Of a DNA stretch of 64,000 nucleotides, positions 42,260-50,245 are shown in pieces. How positions within the stretch are numbered: position 1 is the first letter of the stretch; every line of letters starts with the position of its first letter. The notes under the pieces were generated by a model that ran no database searches, had not been told where the DNA came from, and saw nothing but the letters and a program-made list of their open reading frames with translations. Origin of the DNA: Hymenobacter sp. YC55. GTDB lineage: Bacteria > Bacteroidota > Bacteroidia > Cytophagales > Hymenobacteraceae. The DNA lies in NCBI RefSeq assembly GCF_029433095.1, contig NZ_JARNTX010000006.1, positions 207,384 to 271,383 on the forward strand, given 5' to 3'. A program made the translations under genes and the position numbers.

Positions 42260-43513
42260 ATGCCTGATTTCAAACGTGTAGTCGTGACGGGGGTGGGAGC
42301 CTTGACGCCCATTGGCAACGACGCGGCTAATTTTGGCCGCGCCCTCGTAGCTGGCGTGAGCGGGGCGGCTCCCATTACCCATTTCGATGCTACAAAATTC
42401 AAAACTCGCTTCGCCTGCGAGGTAAAAGGCTTCAATCCGCTCGATCATTTCGAGCGTGCCGAAATCCGCAAATACGACCCATTCACGCAGTATGCCTTGG
42501 TAGCGGCGGATGAGGCTATCCGCCATGCGGAGCTAGATTTCAATAAGTTGAACCGCAACCGTATTGGTGTCATCTGGGGTTCGGGGGCGGGCGGGTTGCT
42601 AACCTTGCAAGAGCAGATAAGTGAGTTTGCCCGGGGCGAGGGTACGCCGCGCTACAACCCGTTCTTCGGTGCCAAAATGATTGTGGACATTGCCGCGGGC
42701 GTAATTTCCATCAAACATGGGCTGCGGGGGCTGAACTACGCCACTGTATCGGCCTGCGCCACTTCCACCACGGCTTTGATTGATGCCTTCAATTACATCC
42801 GCTGGGGCAAGGCCGACGTGCTGATTTCCGGCGGCTCGGAAGCTCCAATCAACGAAACCGGCATCGGCAGCTACAATGCCCTCCGTGCCCTTTCCACCCG
42901 CAACGAAACGCCCGCCACAGCCTCCCGCCCCTTCGATGTCAGCCGCGACGGCTTCGTGGTAGGCGAAGGCGCCGGGGCCTTAGTACTGGAAGAGTACGAG
43001 CACGCCCGCCGGCGCGGCGCCCCTATCCTGGCCGAAGTCGTGGGTGGGGGCATGGCGGCCGATGCCTACCACCTGACGGGCACGCACCCCGAAGGCGAAG
43101 GTGCCTACCTCAGCATGCAAGCCGCCCTCGATGATGCTGGGCTGCACGCAACGCAAATCGACTACCTGAATGCCCATGCTACCTCCACGGAGCTAGGCGA
43201 CGCCAGCGAGCTGCACGCCATCGAGCGGGTGTTTGGCCCCGCGCCTCACTTGCACATCAGCGCTACCAAATCCATGACCGGGCATTTGCTCGGTGCCGCC
43301 GGCGCCGTGGAGGCTATTGCCTGCGTGCTCGCCGTGCAGCAGGATATCATTCCGCCTACGATCAACACAACACAGGTAAATGCGGGCTTAGCCAGCCACT
43401 TGCACTTGACTCTTGGCGAGTGCGCCTACCGATCCGTGGAATATGCCATGAGTAATTCTTTCGGTTTCGGCGGCCACACGGCCACGCTGGTGCTTAAGAA
43501 GTATAGGGAGTAG
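42260..43513 (+). CDS. fabF: beta-ketoacyl-ACP synthase II-like (FabF)
   Basis: A protein of 417 residues from the ATG at 42260 (MPDFKRVVVTGVGALTPIGN). A longer frame to 42071 runs across the transporter remnant and is rejected. The KAS catalytic triad is present: Cys in VSACATSTTALIDAF, His in NAHATSTELGD and His in TGHLLGAAGAVEA. GSGAGGLLTLQEQ and SNSFGFGGHTATLVLKK are further family blocks. It elongates acyl-ACP by condensation with malonyl-ACP. Because no acpP or fab genes adjoin, it may be a second, special-purpose copy rather than the housekeeping one. Confidence 0.93.
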   Translation: MPDFKRVVVTGVGALTPIGNDAANFGRALVAGVSGAAPITHFDATKFKTRFACEVKGFNPLDHFERAEIRKYDPFTQYALVAADEAIRHAELDFNKLNRNRIGVIWGSGAGGLLTLQEQISEFARGEGTPRYNPFFGAKMIVDIAAGVISIKHGLRGLNYATVSACATSTTALIDAFNYIRWGKADVLISGGSEAPINETGIGSYNALRALSTRNETPATASRPFDVSRDGFVVGEGAGALVLEEYEHARRRGAPILAEVVGGGMAADAYHLTGTHPEGEGAYLSMQAALDDAGLHATQIDYLNAHATSTELGDASELHAIERVFGPAPHLHISATKSMTGHLLGAAGAVEAIACVLAVQQDIIPPTINTTQVNAGLASHLHLTLGECAYRSVEYAMSNSFGFGGHTATLVLKKYRE

Positions 43514-43538
43514 TGCTCCTTGAATTGTGAGCAGCTGC

Positions 43539-43585
43539 GAACAAGAACGTCCTGCTTCGGCAAGCGCAGCAGGACGTTCTTGTTC
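43539..43585. terminator. 18-bp palindrome between fabF and GH28 genes
   Basis: GAACAAGAACGTCCTGCT (43539-43556) and its exact complement at 43568-43585, with an 11-nt loop. It is 25 bp after the fabF stop and 36 bp before the stop of the convergent GH28 gene. Likely bidirectional terminator. Confidence 0.65.
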
Positions 43586-43621
43586 CAATCAAAAGGTACT
43601 CTCCGTTACCTATTCGTTCGG

Positions 43622-44953
43622 CTAGTCCGGCCTGAGGGGATTCACCTCTGCGCCTTCCCGCACAGCTTTAGATGCTTTTAAAGGCGCCCCGTTGAGGGTG
43701 ACTTTCTCGAATTTCACGTCTGGGTACTTGTTTGGGAAAGCCACTTTTTCGGCCGTGGCCACCACATTTTTGAAGTTAATATTCGTCACCTTGTCGGTTG
43801 GGTTGCCATCCAATACCGCAAACTGCTTGCATTGCACCTTGACGTTGGATACGGTGATGTTACGAATGGTGCCAAAGGGTTTTTCGGTGCTGCCCGCCAT
43901 GTTGTAAAACTGCGTCCAGGGCGAAAGCGTGACGATGGTGCCGCAGCGCCCGGTCACGTTTTCGACGGTGATATTCTCGTAAACCTGGTAAGTATCGGGG
44001 CGCATTTTGAACAGTAGCAGCGGCCGGTCGTTTTCCACTTTGCAGTTGCGCATTGTAATGCGGTTGGCGTGGATACATTCGCTGCCGCAAGTCATGGCCG
44101 CGTGTACTTCGCCGAAGGTGCAGTTCTCCACTAGCACGTCTTCTATGGGGCCATTCTCAGGGAGCTTATGGGCGTTAGGGCCTTTGCCTCCCTTCATGAC
44201 GATGCCATCGTCGTTGACGGAGATATAGCAGTTGCGAACAGTGACTTTCTTACACACGTCGATGTCTACGGCGTCGGTGCTAGGGGCCTTTACGGGCCGG
44301 AAAGGCGACCGGATATCGCAGCCGTCAATAAGCACGTTGTTGCACTGATACAGATGCGTGGTCCAGAAGCCGGCATTGTGCAGCTTCACTTTCTCGATGG
44401 TCACGTTGTTGCAGCCCCAGATAAAGAGCAGCCGCGGCCGGTGCACCTCTAGGTTGGTGGACGATTTGCCGATTTTCTGCATGGAGTCTCGGTGCGCCCA
44501 GAAGCCTTTCCAGAACCGCAGCCCATTCCCGTCAATGGTGCCGGGACCGGTCACCCGAAAATTATTGACTTGGTAGGCGTTGACGAGTGCCGCATAATAA
44601 TCCAGCTTCTGGCCTTCCATCCGCGACGGAACCAGCGGGTAATCGGCAATATTATCGGAGCCTTTGAGCTTGGCGCCTTCCTGCAACCGCAGCTGGGTAT
44701 TGGGCTTGAAAAACAACGCCCCGCTCAGAAACACCCCTTTGGGAATAACCACGGTGCCTCCCCCATTGGCAGTGGCCTGGTCGATGGTGCGTTGAATGGC
44801 TTCTGTATTCAGCTTGGTGCTATCGGTGCCCGCCCCGAATTGGGTGATGACATAGTCTTTGGGGGCGGCTGCTTTCGCTGAAGGAGGCTCTGCCCGGAAA
44901 GCCAAGGAGAAGGCAGTTAGCCCAAGAGGTAGCAGTGCAAGGAGAACTTTCAT
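43622..44953 (-). CDS. GH28 family polygalacturonase-like hydrolase
   Basis: A protein of 443 residues. Signal peptide (MKVLLALLPLGLTAFSLAFR). Right-handed parallel beta-helix with the Pec-lyase-like N terminus (ITQFGAGTDSTKLNTEAIQR, GGTVVIPKGVFLSGALFFK). The GH28 catalytic signatures are readable: APSTDAVDID (N/S-x-D), VNDDGIVMKGG (the Asp-Asp pair), the CGSE equivalent of GHG/GSE in AMTCGSECIHANR, and LLFKMRPDTYQ for the R-x-K position. Family 28 enzymes cut alpha-1,4-galacturonic or rhamnogalacturonan links by inversion. Probably periplasmic pectin degradation. A separate transcription unit from the phosphoesterase operons. Confidence 0.88.
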   Translation of the reverse strand: MKVLLALLPLGLTAFSLAFRAEPPSAKAAAPKDYVITQFGAGTDSTKLNTEAIQRTIDQATANGGGTVVIPKGVFLSGALFFKPNTQLRLQEGAKLKGSDNIADYPLVPSRMEGQKLDYYAALVNAYQVNNFRVTGPGTIDGNGLRFWKGFWAHRDSMQKIGKSSTNLEVHRPRLLFIWGCNNVTIEKVKLHNAGFWTTHLYQCNNVLIDGCDIRSPFRPVKAPSTDAVDIDVCKKVTVRNCYISVNDDGIVMKGGKGPNAHKLPENGPIEDVLVENCTFGEVHAAMTCGSECIHANRITMRNCKVENDRPLLLFKMRPDTYQVYENITVENVTGRCGTIVTLSPWTQFYNMAGSTEKPFGTIRNITVSNVKVQCKQFAVLDGNPTDKVTNINFKNVVATAEKVAFPNKYPDVKFEKVTLNGAPLKASKAVREGAEVNPLRPD

Positions 44954-45160
44954 GAGGCGGGGAAAATGAGGAACGGCGTAAAGAAGCAGGTTCCCCGCGG
45001 GAGTACTGTTCTGTAGTCACCTGATACTGCGTTTAGGTAGCCGCAACCCAACTAGCTCGTATTTCTGACTGATAACCGACAAAAGCATCTAGAAAAGCGT
45101 GAGGCTGATAGGCACTCCCTTTCTGCTTCCCACTGGATAAGCATTTACCGAAACTTGGCA

Positions 45161-45198
45161 ACAAAAACGCCCTCCTTTCTGAAGGAGGGCGTTTTTGT
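45161..45198 (-). terminator. intrinsic terminator of the small lipoprotein gene
   Basis: ACAAAAACGCCCTCCTT (45161-45177) and AAGGAGGGCGTTTTTGT (45182-45198) form a 17-bp GC-cored stem with U-tracts on both sides. It lies just downstream (minus strand) of the lipoprotein gene that ends at 45252. The strongest classic terminator in the window. Confidence 0.85.
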
Positions 45199-45251
45199 TA
45201 GCGGACACCTAGTTACACAGGCTACTCACCTAAGAGGCAGAAAACTGTTGC

Positions 45252-45710
45252 TTAGTCTGGCAGTGGCATGGCTACTTTATTCCCAGTTTGGATGCTCCAT
45301 TCTCCGATAAAAGCATTGTCGCGGTAAATACGAACCCGCAAATCAGAGGTCGTAGTGATGGGCTGTTGCAGACGATTGTCGATGCCGGTTAGCTCATCGG
45401 CATTGGTTTGCAACTGCTTATAAGAGAAGCCGCCCAGGGCCTCAAAGGTGTTTCCTTGGTAGAGCCGATAGGCTACTTGCATGAGGGCTGGCTTGCCTGT
45501 GTGCCGGAAATGGAACAGCACCCGACCGTTTGGCTCATATTGGTTTGGCTCGTAGATACCGTAGTTGGTTTCTCCAAACTCACTGGTTTTCACTGGCTTG
45601 TTGCTCAAGCGAGACAAATCGGTGGGAGTGTCAGGAGTAACGTCGTCTTTCGAGCAACTAGTAGTAGCGAGCAGAGCAGAGGTCGCAAGGAGAAGGAGAA
45701 AATGTTTCAT
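45252..45710 (-). CDS. small lipoprotein of unknown function
   Basis: A protein of 152 residues. The ATG at 45710 is preferred over a GTG two codons before. Signal peptide with Cys at about 19 (MKHFLLLLATSALLATTSC), then SKDDVTPDTPTD. The remainder (TSEFGETNYGIYEPNQYEP, VLFHFRHTGKPALMQVAYRL, FEALGGFSYKQLQTNADEL, LRVRIYRDNAFIGEWSIQTG) is beta-rich without a known motif. It carries its own strong terminator. Its start is 179 bp from the PHP gene end, so it is probably transcribed independently. Confidence 0.75.
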   Translation of the reverse strand: MKHFLLLLATSALLATTSCSKDDVTPDTPTDLSRLSNKPVKTSEFGETNYGIYEPNQYEPNGRVLFHFRHTGKPALMQVAYRLYQGNTFEALGGFSYKQLQTNADELTGIDNRLQQPITTTSDLRVRIYRDNAFIGEWSIQTGNKVAMPLPD

Positions 45711-45888
45711 GAACACGATGTTGGTCAGCTTATAATGCAGGCAACAAATATACCACTTTGCCTGATTGTATTCTTTTTTGAAAAATTTGGCATCTCCCCC
45801 TCCTTTGCAAAGGATAATCGGAGTAGATGATTAAGCGCGCGAGTTGCTACCAGATACTACAAACATGCAATTCAAGCAATACGCAGCG

Positions 45889-47400
45889 CTACTGACTGCT
45901 TACCCAAATAGGATTGGTTAGGGCGAGCATAGCACCTTGGGGGGTACGCACTTCTACCCGCAGGTAGCGAGGCAGCCCGGGCGGCAGCTGCCACTGCACG
46001 GTTGTGGAGCCGCTGGCCGCCACCGGGCTGGTTGCCAGCACACCGTTAGCGCCAAGCAACCGAACGGTGCCAACGGAAGCGCCTCGCAGCTTGAACGCTA
46101 CTTTGATTCGCTGCCCGGCACCCATGGTTAGCGTGTCGCCGATGCTGGCCTGCGCCCTGCCGGCCTGCGCCGTAAACATTAGGTTGAGGTAACGGTCGGC
46201 TACCAGGTAGGCACGCCGGGCGCGCAGGCCCTGCATGATACCGGCGCGCGACAAGCTGCGGGCCTGCACCACAGTGCGGGGCCGGCCGAGCTGATTGGGA
46301 GAAGGCGCGGCCGTATGGGTATCACTAGCGCCTACGGCCAACAGGGAGCGGCCCTGGCGTAGCAGTTCGTCCCACCAGCGCAGGGCTTGCTCGTTGCGGG
46401 CGTCCCAGCTGCCGTTCCACACTTCTATGCCATCAAAATGCCGCACCCCGAACTGGAAGCGGTTGACGGTATCCGGGAAGAACGGGTGATTGATGATGGC
46501 AAGGCCACCGAGGGCGCGCACCTGCGCCGTATAGGTGGCAATCGCGCTGTCCTGGGGCGCGTAACGCCAGTCGATGAGCGTGGTCGGGGCGAGGCCGAGT
46601 GCGTTCCAGTGGCCAAAGGCAGTGGTGGTTACTTCCTCTCCGTTTACAACCAGCAGGTTGGGACGGGCGTAGCGGCCCCAGCTCAAGTTGGCACTGTTGG
46701 TGTTGTGCTCGGTTGAAACAAGGAAATCAAGCCCTTGCGCGCTGGCCTCGTCCACCAATTCGGCGGGCGTGCGCCGCCCATCGGAGTGCAGCGTGTGCAT
46801 GTGCAAGTCGCCCTGGTACCAGCCTGGTTGATTGTTGACTGCCGCCACGGCGGGCGCAGCCACGAATGCCGAACCCGCGGGGCCAGACACCAGCGTCACG
46901 GTTAGTTTCCAGTCGAGGCCACTCGGGGCAATAGTGGAAGGATAAAGCAGTACGTGCCACGTACCGGGTTGTACGGAGCCCGGCACGTAGCCGGTGGAGG
47001 CCGACTGGGCATTAATGAAAAACGCGGTTTTCGCTCCGCCCGACCAGCCGCGGAAGCCCGCCGTGGTGCCTGGCCGGTAACCCGCCGGGTCGTAGACGCC
47101 CATGTTGAGCACATTGCCGCCCTGGCGGTTGTAGTCTTCCTGCACCCGGATTTCGGTGGTGCCCGCAGGTACTTCAATGGGCACGTAGAATAGCTTAAAT
47201 AAGCTGTCGGCCGGCACGTGCCCCTGCCGGACTACTGTCGTTGGGGGTGCCTGGGCCGCAGCCGGGCCCGCCAGGCAGACTACGCTTACAAGTATGGCGA
47301 GGAGCAGCGCCCAGTTGTACTGCGTGCCCACGCGTTGTAACCGTTTTTGGTGTACCAGTTGTTCGTTATTTGACAACGGCCGAAGTTGACTGGCGTGCAT
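45889..47400 (-). CDS. CehA/McbA-type PHP-domain metallohydrolase, secreted
   Basis: A protein of 503 residues from ATG 47400, which overlaps the upstream PI-PLC gene by 35 bp. A GTG at 47331 (MGTQYNWALLLAILVSVVCL) is an alternative that avoids the overlap. Signal peptide ends AAAQ. The ~130 residues after it look like a pre-peptidase/beta-sandwich (VPAGTTEIRVQEDYNRQGGN). The PHP domain carries its metal-binding motifs: GDLHMHTLHSDG, LDFLVSTEHNTNS, VNGEEVTTTAFGHWNALGL, INHPFFPD and VGASDTHTA. C-terminal beta domain (APRTV.., IKVAFKLRGASVGTVR). PHP proteins of the CehA type hydrolyse phosphoesters or carbamates, and the phospholipase next to it favours a phosphoester. Second gene after susD in operon B. 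Confidence 0.88.
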   Translation of the reverse strand: MHASQLRPLSNNEQLVHQKRLQRVGTQYNWALLLAILVSVVCLAGPAAAQAPPTTVVRQGHVPADSLFKLFYVPIEVPAGTTEIRVQEDYNRQGGNVLNMGVYDPAGYRPGTTAGFRGWSGGAKTAFFINAQSASTGYVPGSVQPGTWHVLLYPSTIAPSGLDWKLTVTLVSGPAGSAFVAAPAVAAVNNQPGWYQGDLHMHTLHSDGRRTPAELVDEASAQGLDFLVSTEHNTNSANLSWGRYARPNLLVVNGEEVTTTAFGHWNALGLAPTTLIDWRYAPQDSAIATYTAQVRALGGLAIINHPFFPDTVNRFQFGVRHFDGIEVWNGSWDARNEQALRWWDELLRQGRSLLAVGASDTHTAAPSPNQLGRPRTVVQARSLSRAGIMQGLRARRAYLVADRYLNLMFTAQAGRAQASIGDTLTMGAGQRIKVAFKLRGASVGTVRLLGANGVLATSPVAASGSTTVQWQLPPGLPRYLRVEVRTPQGAMLALTNPIWVSSQ

Positions 47401-48460
47401 TGACCGGGTTCGGTCGGAAGTAGGTGCCGTTGGCAAAGCTAATGGTATAAGCTGATTTGAAATGCGTGCTCGGCGCGTAGTAGTCGGTGCTGATGATCTG
47501 GGCTCCCGACTGCTGGGCCGCCACAAAGCTGCTCTTGTCGTTGGCGCGGGCTTCGCGGGTGTCGCTGTCGGCACGGGTACGGATGATGTAGCCTTTTTCC
47601 ACCAAGCTCTTGATGGCAGCTTGGTCTTTTTTGGCGTTGTTCATGATGTGGATGGCGGCTTCGGGCGTGCCCGGTTCGGCATCGGCAAACAGCACCCGGC
47701 CTTTCAGCGACGGGTGGCCCTTGATGTAGGTGGCGCGCTTCTCGCCTAGCTCATCCAGCACAAACACAAACTTGCCTTTTGCAGCGCGCAAAGTGGGCCA
47801 GTTGCGGTGCAGCACGGCACTTTCCAGCGTGGGATACTGGCCCCGCACCTGGTCGGGCGTAATCACCTTATCGGCCCCCAGGTTGTCGAGAATTTCCTGG
47901 TCCAACGCCTCGAAAACGGCCGCCGTGAACGGCTCGGGCACCGTGAAGCCCGGCTGCTTCATGGCTTCACTTTTGGCGTTCATGGTGATAAACACCGGAT
48001 GGTGCGTAGGGTGCGCCGCCGACCATTTTTTCAGCTCCTGCAAGGCCAGCTTGAACGTAGGAGCATTGCTTCGGTAGTCCAGGTCCTGGATGTGGAACAC
48101 CTTGAAGCCGGGCAGCTTCATCAGGCCGGCCGCATCGAAGGGCGCCTGGCCGGGGGCCATGTCCAGGCCTTTGGGGTGCGCATATTTACCTCCCTGCGTA
48201 TCGGCGTACACGTCGATTTCTAGGGCCAGCAGCCCTTTGTTGAGTTGCTCGGTTAGTGTGGCGTGCTCGTAGTCGATTTTGCTCATGCTTACCGAATCGT
48301 TTTTCTGCAACACGGCAAACAGCTTGGGGTCAATGGCTTGCTTGTAGCTGTTGTGCGAGCCAATCACCTGGATTTGGTTGAGCAGCGGCTCGGCCGCCCG
48401 CTGGGTAGCCGAGCCGAGCACGCCGGCCGCTAACACGCCAAAGAAGAGAATACCTTTCAT
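47366..48460 (-). CDS. Ca-dependent phosphoinositide-specific phospholipase C-like protein
   Basis: A protein of 364 residues with a signal-like N terminus (MKGILFFGVLAAGVLGSATQ). The PI-PLC-like TIM barrel shows VIGSHNSYKQ (first catalytic His), LALEIDVYADTQGGKY (Glu-x-Asp metal position), FKVFHIQDLDYRS (second His) and LQELKKWSAAHPTHHPVFIT. It ends with GAQIISTDYYAPSTHFKSAY. It matches the secreted bacterial Ca-dependent group (PI-PLC-C1-like), which cleaves glycerophosphodiester or inositol-phosphate head groups. Periplasmic or surface. It lies 99 bp after susD1 across a hairpin and its 3' end overlaps the PHP gene. Confidence 0.85.
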   Translation of the reverse strand: MKGILFFGVLAAGVLGSATQRAAEPLLNQIQVIGSHNSYKQAIDPKLFAVLQKNDSVSMSKIDYEHATLTEQLNKGLLALEIDVYADTQGGKYAHPKGLDMAPGQAPFDAAGLMKLPGFKVFHIQDLDYRSNAPTFKLALQELKKWSAAHPTHHPVFITMNAKSEAMKQPGFTVPEPFTAAVFEALDQEILDNLGADKVITPDQVRGQYPTLESAVLHRNWPTLRAAKGKFVFVLDELGEKRATYIKGHPSLKGRVLFADAEPGTPEAAIHIMNNAKKDQAAIKSLVEKGYIIRTRADSDTREARANDKSSFVAAQQSGAQIISTDYYAPSTHFKSAYTISFANGTYFRPNPVNARQSTSAVVK

Positions 48461-48488
48461 GAGTTGATGCTACTGTAGTGTTAGCCAA

Positions 48489-48555
48489 AAGCGTAGCCCC
48501 TTCACGACCTACTCCCTGCTAAAGAACTGGAATAGGCCGCGAAGAGGCTACGCTT
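48489..48555 (-). terminator. hairpin between susD1 and the phospholipase gene
   Basis: AAGCGTAGCCCCTTCACG (48489-48506) pairs with CGCGAAGAGGCTACGCTT (48538-48555) with two G-T type mismatches. It lies right after the susD1 stop. It may lower expression of the downstream phosphoesterase genes relative to susCD, as is common in Sus-type operons, or be a processing site. Confidence 0.5.
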
Positions 48556-48559
48556 CTGC

Positions 48560-50164
48560 TTAGTAACCAGGATTTTGCTGAAGATTGGTGTTGAGTTGCA
48601 GCTCCACGGTAGGTATGGGGTAGAGGCGGCGGAATTCGCTTTTCTCCATCTTGAGCGCGTCGTTGGGCAGCGGATATTCCGTCTCGAACTGACCGAAGCG
48701 AATCAAGTCGTTGCGCCGCCAGGCTTCCCAGCTTAGCTCGCGGGCCCGCTCGTCGAGCATCCCGCTCAGGGCAATGCTGGTGGCAGGCCGGGCCCCGGCC
48801 CGGGTCCGGATTTTGTTGACGAGTACCAACGGCGTTTGCAGTTCGCCGTTGACGACGGTGGCCGAGGCCCCGCGCAAGATGGCTTCCGCCTTCATTAGGA
48901 GCACGTCGGCTAGGCGCAAAACGGGCACGTCGTTGCCGTTGAGGCGGGTAGATTGGATGATGGCCGGGTCGGGGTAGTACTTGATGGAACGCACTCCTTG
49001 CGACTGAGAAGCCAGGGTGTTGCCTAGGTCCATGGGTTTGGGCGGCACCAGCGTCAGCACCGGATTGATAACCACCTGGTTGGTGGTGCCAGGGTAATAC
49101 ACAGGGGTGTTGGTGAACCCACCGTTGCCATCGGGCACGTACTGCGGACCCGAAAGCCAGGTATTGTTGCGGGAGTCGCCGGGCAGGTTGAACCGCGCGA
49201 AGAACTCGGGCGTAGTGCTCATGGCAATGCTGAGTCCCACGTTGAAGCCGTAGGCCTGCGTGAGGTAGTAGAAGAAGCCGAAGCGGGTGAACTGGTTGCC
49301 CGGAATCTGCTGGTCGTAGGGAATAGCGAAGATGGTTTCCCGAATCTGGGGCCCATTGTTGGGCAGGAAAATATCCCGGTACCGGGCATCGAGGGCGTAG
49401 TTGGTATTGGCTTGCACGCTGTCGGCCATGCGCACCACGTCGGGGTAGCGGGCGGGGGCTCCGTACACTTCCGCGTTGAGGTAAAGCTTAGCCAGTAGGG
49501 CGTACACCATGCCCTTGGTCGGCCGCCCGTACTGCTGGGTGTTGGTGGCGGCCACGGCCGATTTGGCGGGCAGCTTGGGCGTGAGGCTCCGCAGCTCGCT
49601 TTCCACAAACTCGTAGATCTTGAGGCGGGGCTGCGTGGCGGGCAAGGGTGCCGTGGGGTAATCGGTTACCAGGGGCACGTTGCCGTACAAGTCCAGCAGG
49701 AAAAAGTAGTACAGTGCTCGCATGGCCCGAATTTCAGCGAAGCGTGCTTCCTTCTCGGCGTCAGTGAAGTTGAAGGAGGCCGTCACGTTGAGCAGCCGGT
49801 TGCAGGTGGTGATGCCCCCGTAGGCCCACTGCCAGATGGAAAGCACGTTGGGGTGGTCGGGCGTCCAGGTGTGGTAGTGCAGCTGCCGGTACTGGCCACC
49901 GTCGTCGAAGTTGCCGTCGCGGGCGGGCAGAATGGCCTCGTCGGTGGACAGCGTTTGCATGCGCCAGTACGGCACGGCGTAGTTCGACGACAAGTTGGAG
50001 TAGATGGCCCCCACTGACGCATTGTAGTCGTTGAGAGTTTTGGGGAAGTTGGAGGCCACAAACTGCGACTCAACCGGCACATCCAGTTTTTCGCAGCCAA
50101 ACAAGGTAACGGCCAGCCCGCCCGCTAAAAGCAAGGCGCGGCCTGTTGCAAATATTTTCAACAC
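48560..50164 (-). CDS. SusD/RagB family lipoprotein (operon B)
   Basis: A protein of 534 residues. Lipobox in LAVTLFGC (Cys near 24), then EKLDVPVESQFVASNFPKTL. The TPR-like SusD core is visible: WQWAYGGITTCNRLLN, EIRAMRALYYFFLLDLYGNV PLVTDYP, YALLAKLYLNAEVYG, VLRLADVLLMKAEAILRG and a C-terminal RARELSWEAWRRNDLIRFGQ, LYPIPTVELQLN..LQQNPGY. Outer-surface ligand-binding partner of SusC. It follows susC1 by 81 bp. The paired phosphoesterases suggest a phosphorylated ligand, but the sequence cannot name it. Confidence 0.95.
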   Translation of the reverse strand: MLKIFATGRALLLAGGLAVTLFGCEKLDVPVESQFVASNFPKTLNDYNASVGAIYSNLSSNYAVPYWRMQTLSTDEAILPARDGNFDDGGQYRQLHYHTWTPDHPNVLSIWQWAYGGITTCNRLLNVTASFNFTDAEKEARFAEIRAMRALYYFFLLDLYGNVPLVTDYPTAPLPATQPRLKIYEFVESELRSLTPKLPAKSAVAATNTQQYGRPTKGMVYALLAKLYLNAEVYGAPARYPDVVRMADSVQANTNYALDARYRDIFLPNNGPQIRETIFAIPYDQQIPGNQFTRFGFFYYLTQAYGFNVGLSIAMSTTPEFFARFNLPGDSRNNTWLSGPQYVPDGNGGFTNTPVYYPGTTNQVVINPVLTLVPPKPMDLGNTLASQSQGVRSIKYYPDPAIIQSTRLNGNDVPVLRLADVLLMKAEAILRGASATVVNGELQTPLVLVNKIRTRAGARPATSIALSGMLDERARELSWEAWRRNDLIRFGQFETEYPLPNDALKMEKSEFRRLYPIPTVELQLNTNLQQNPGY

Positions 50165-50245
50165 GACGATGTAGTTGGTTGTCGACTGATGATTGTTAGA
50201 CTAAGGGGTTGGCCAGCAACTGACAATCAGGCAATCGACAAATGA

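Noticed and set aside
47401..47574. 58-residue Thr/Arg-rich extension of the PHP protein
   Set aside because: It lies inside the phospholipase gene on the same strand and has a composition typical of an out-of-frame reading; the signal peptide is further in.
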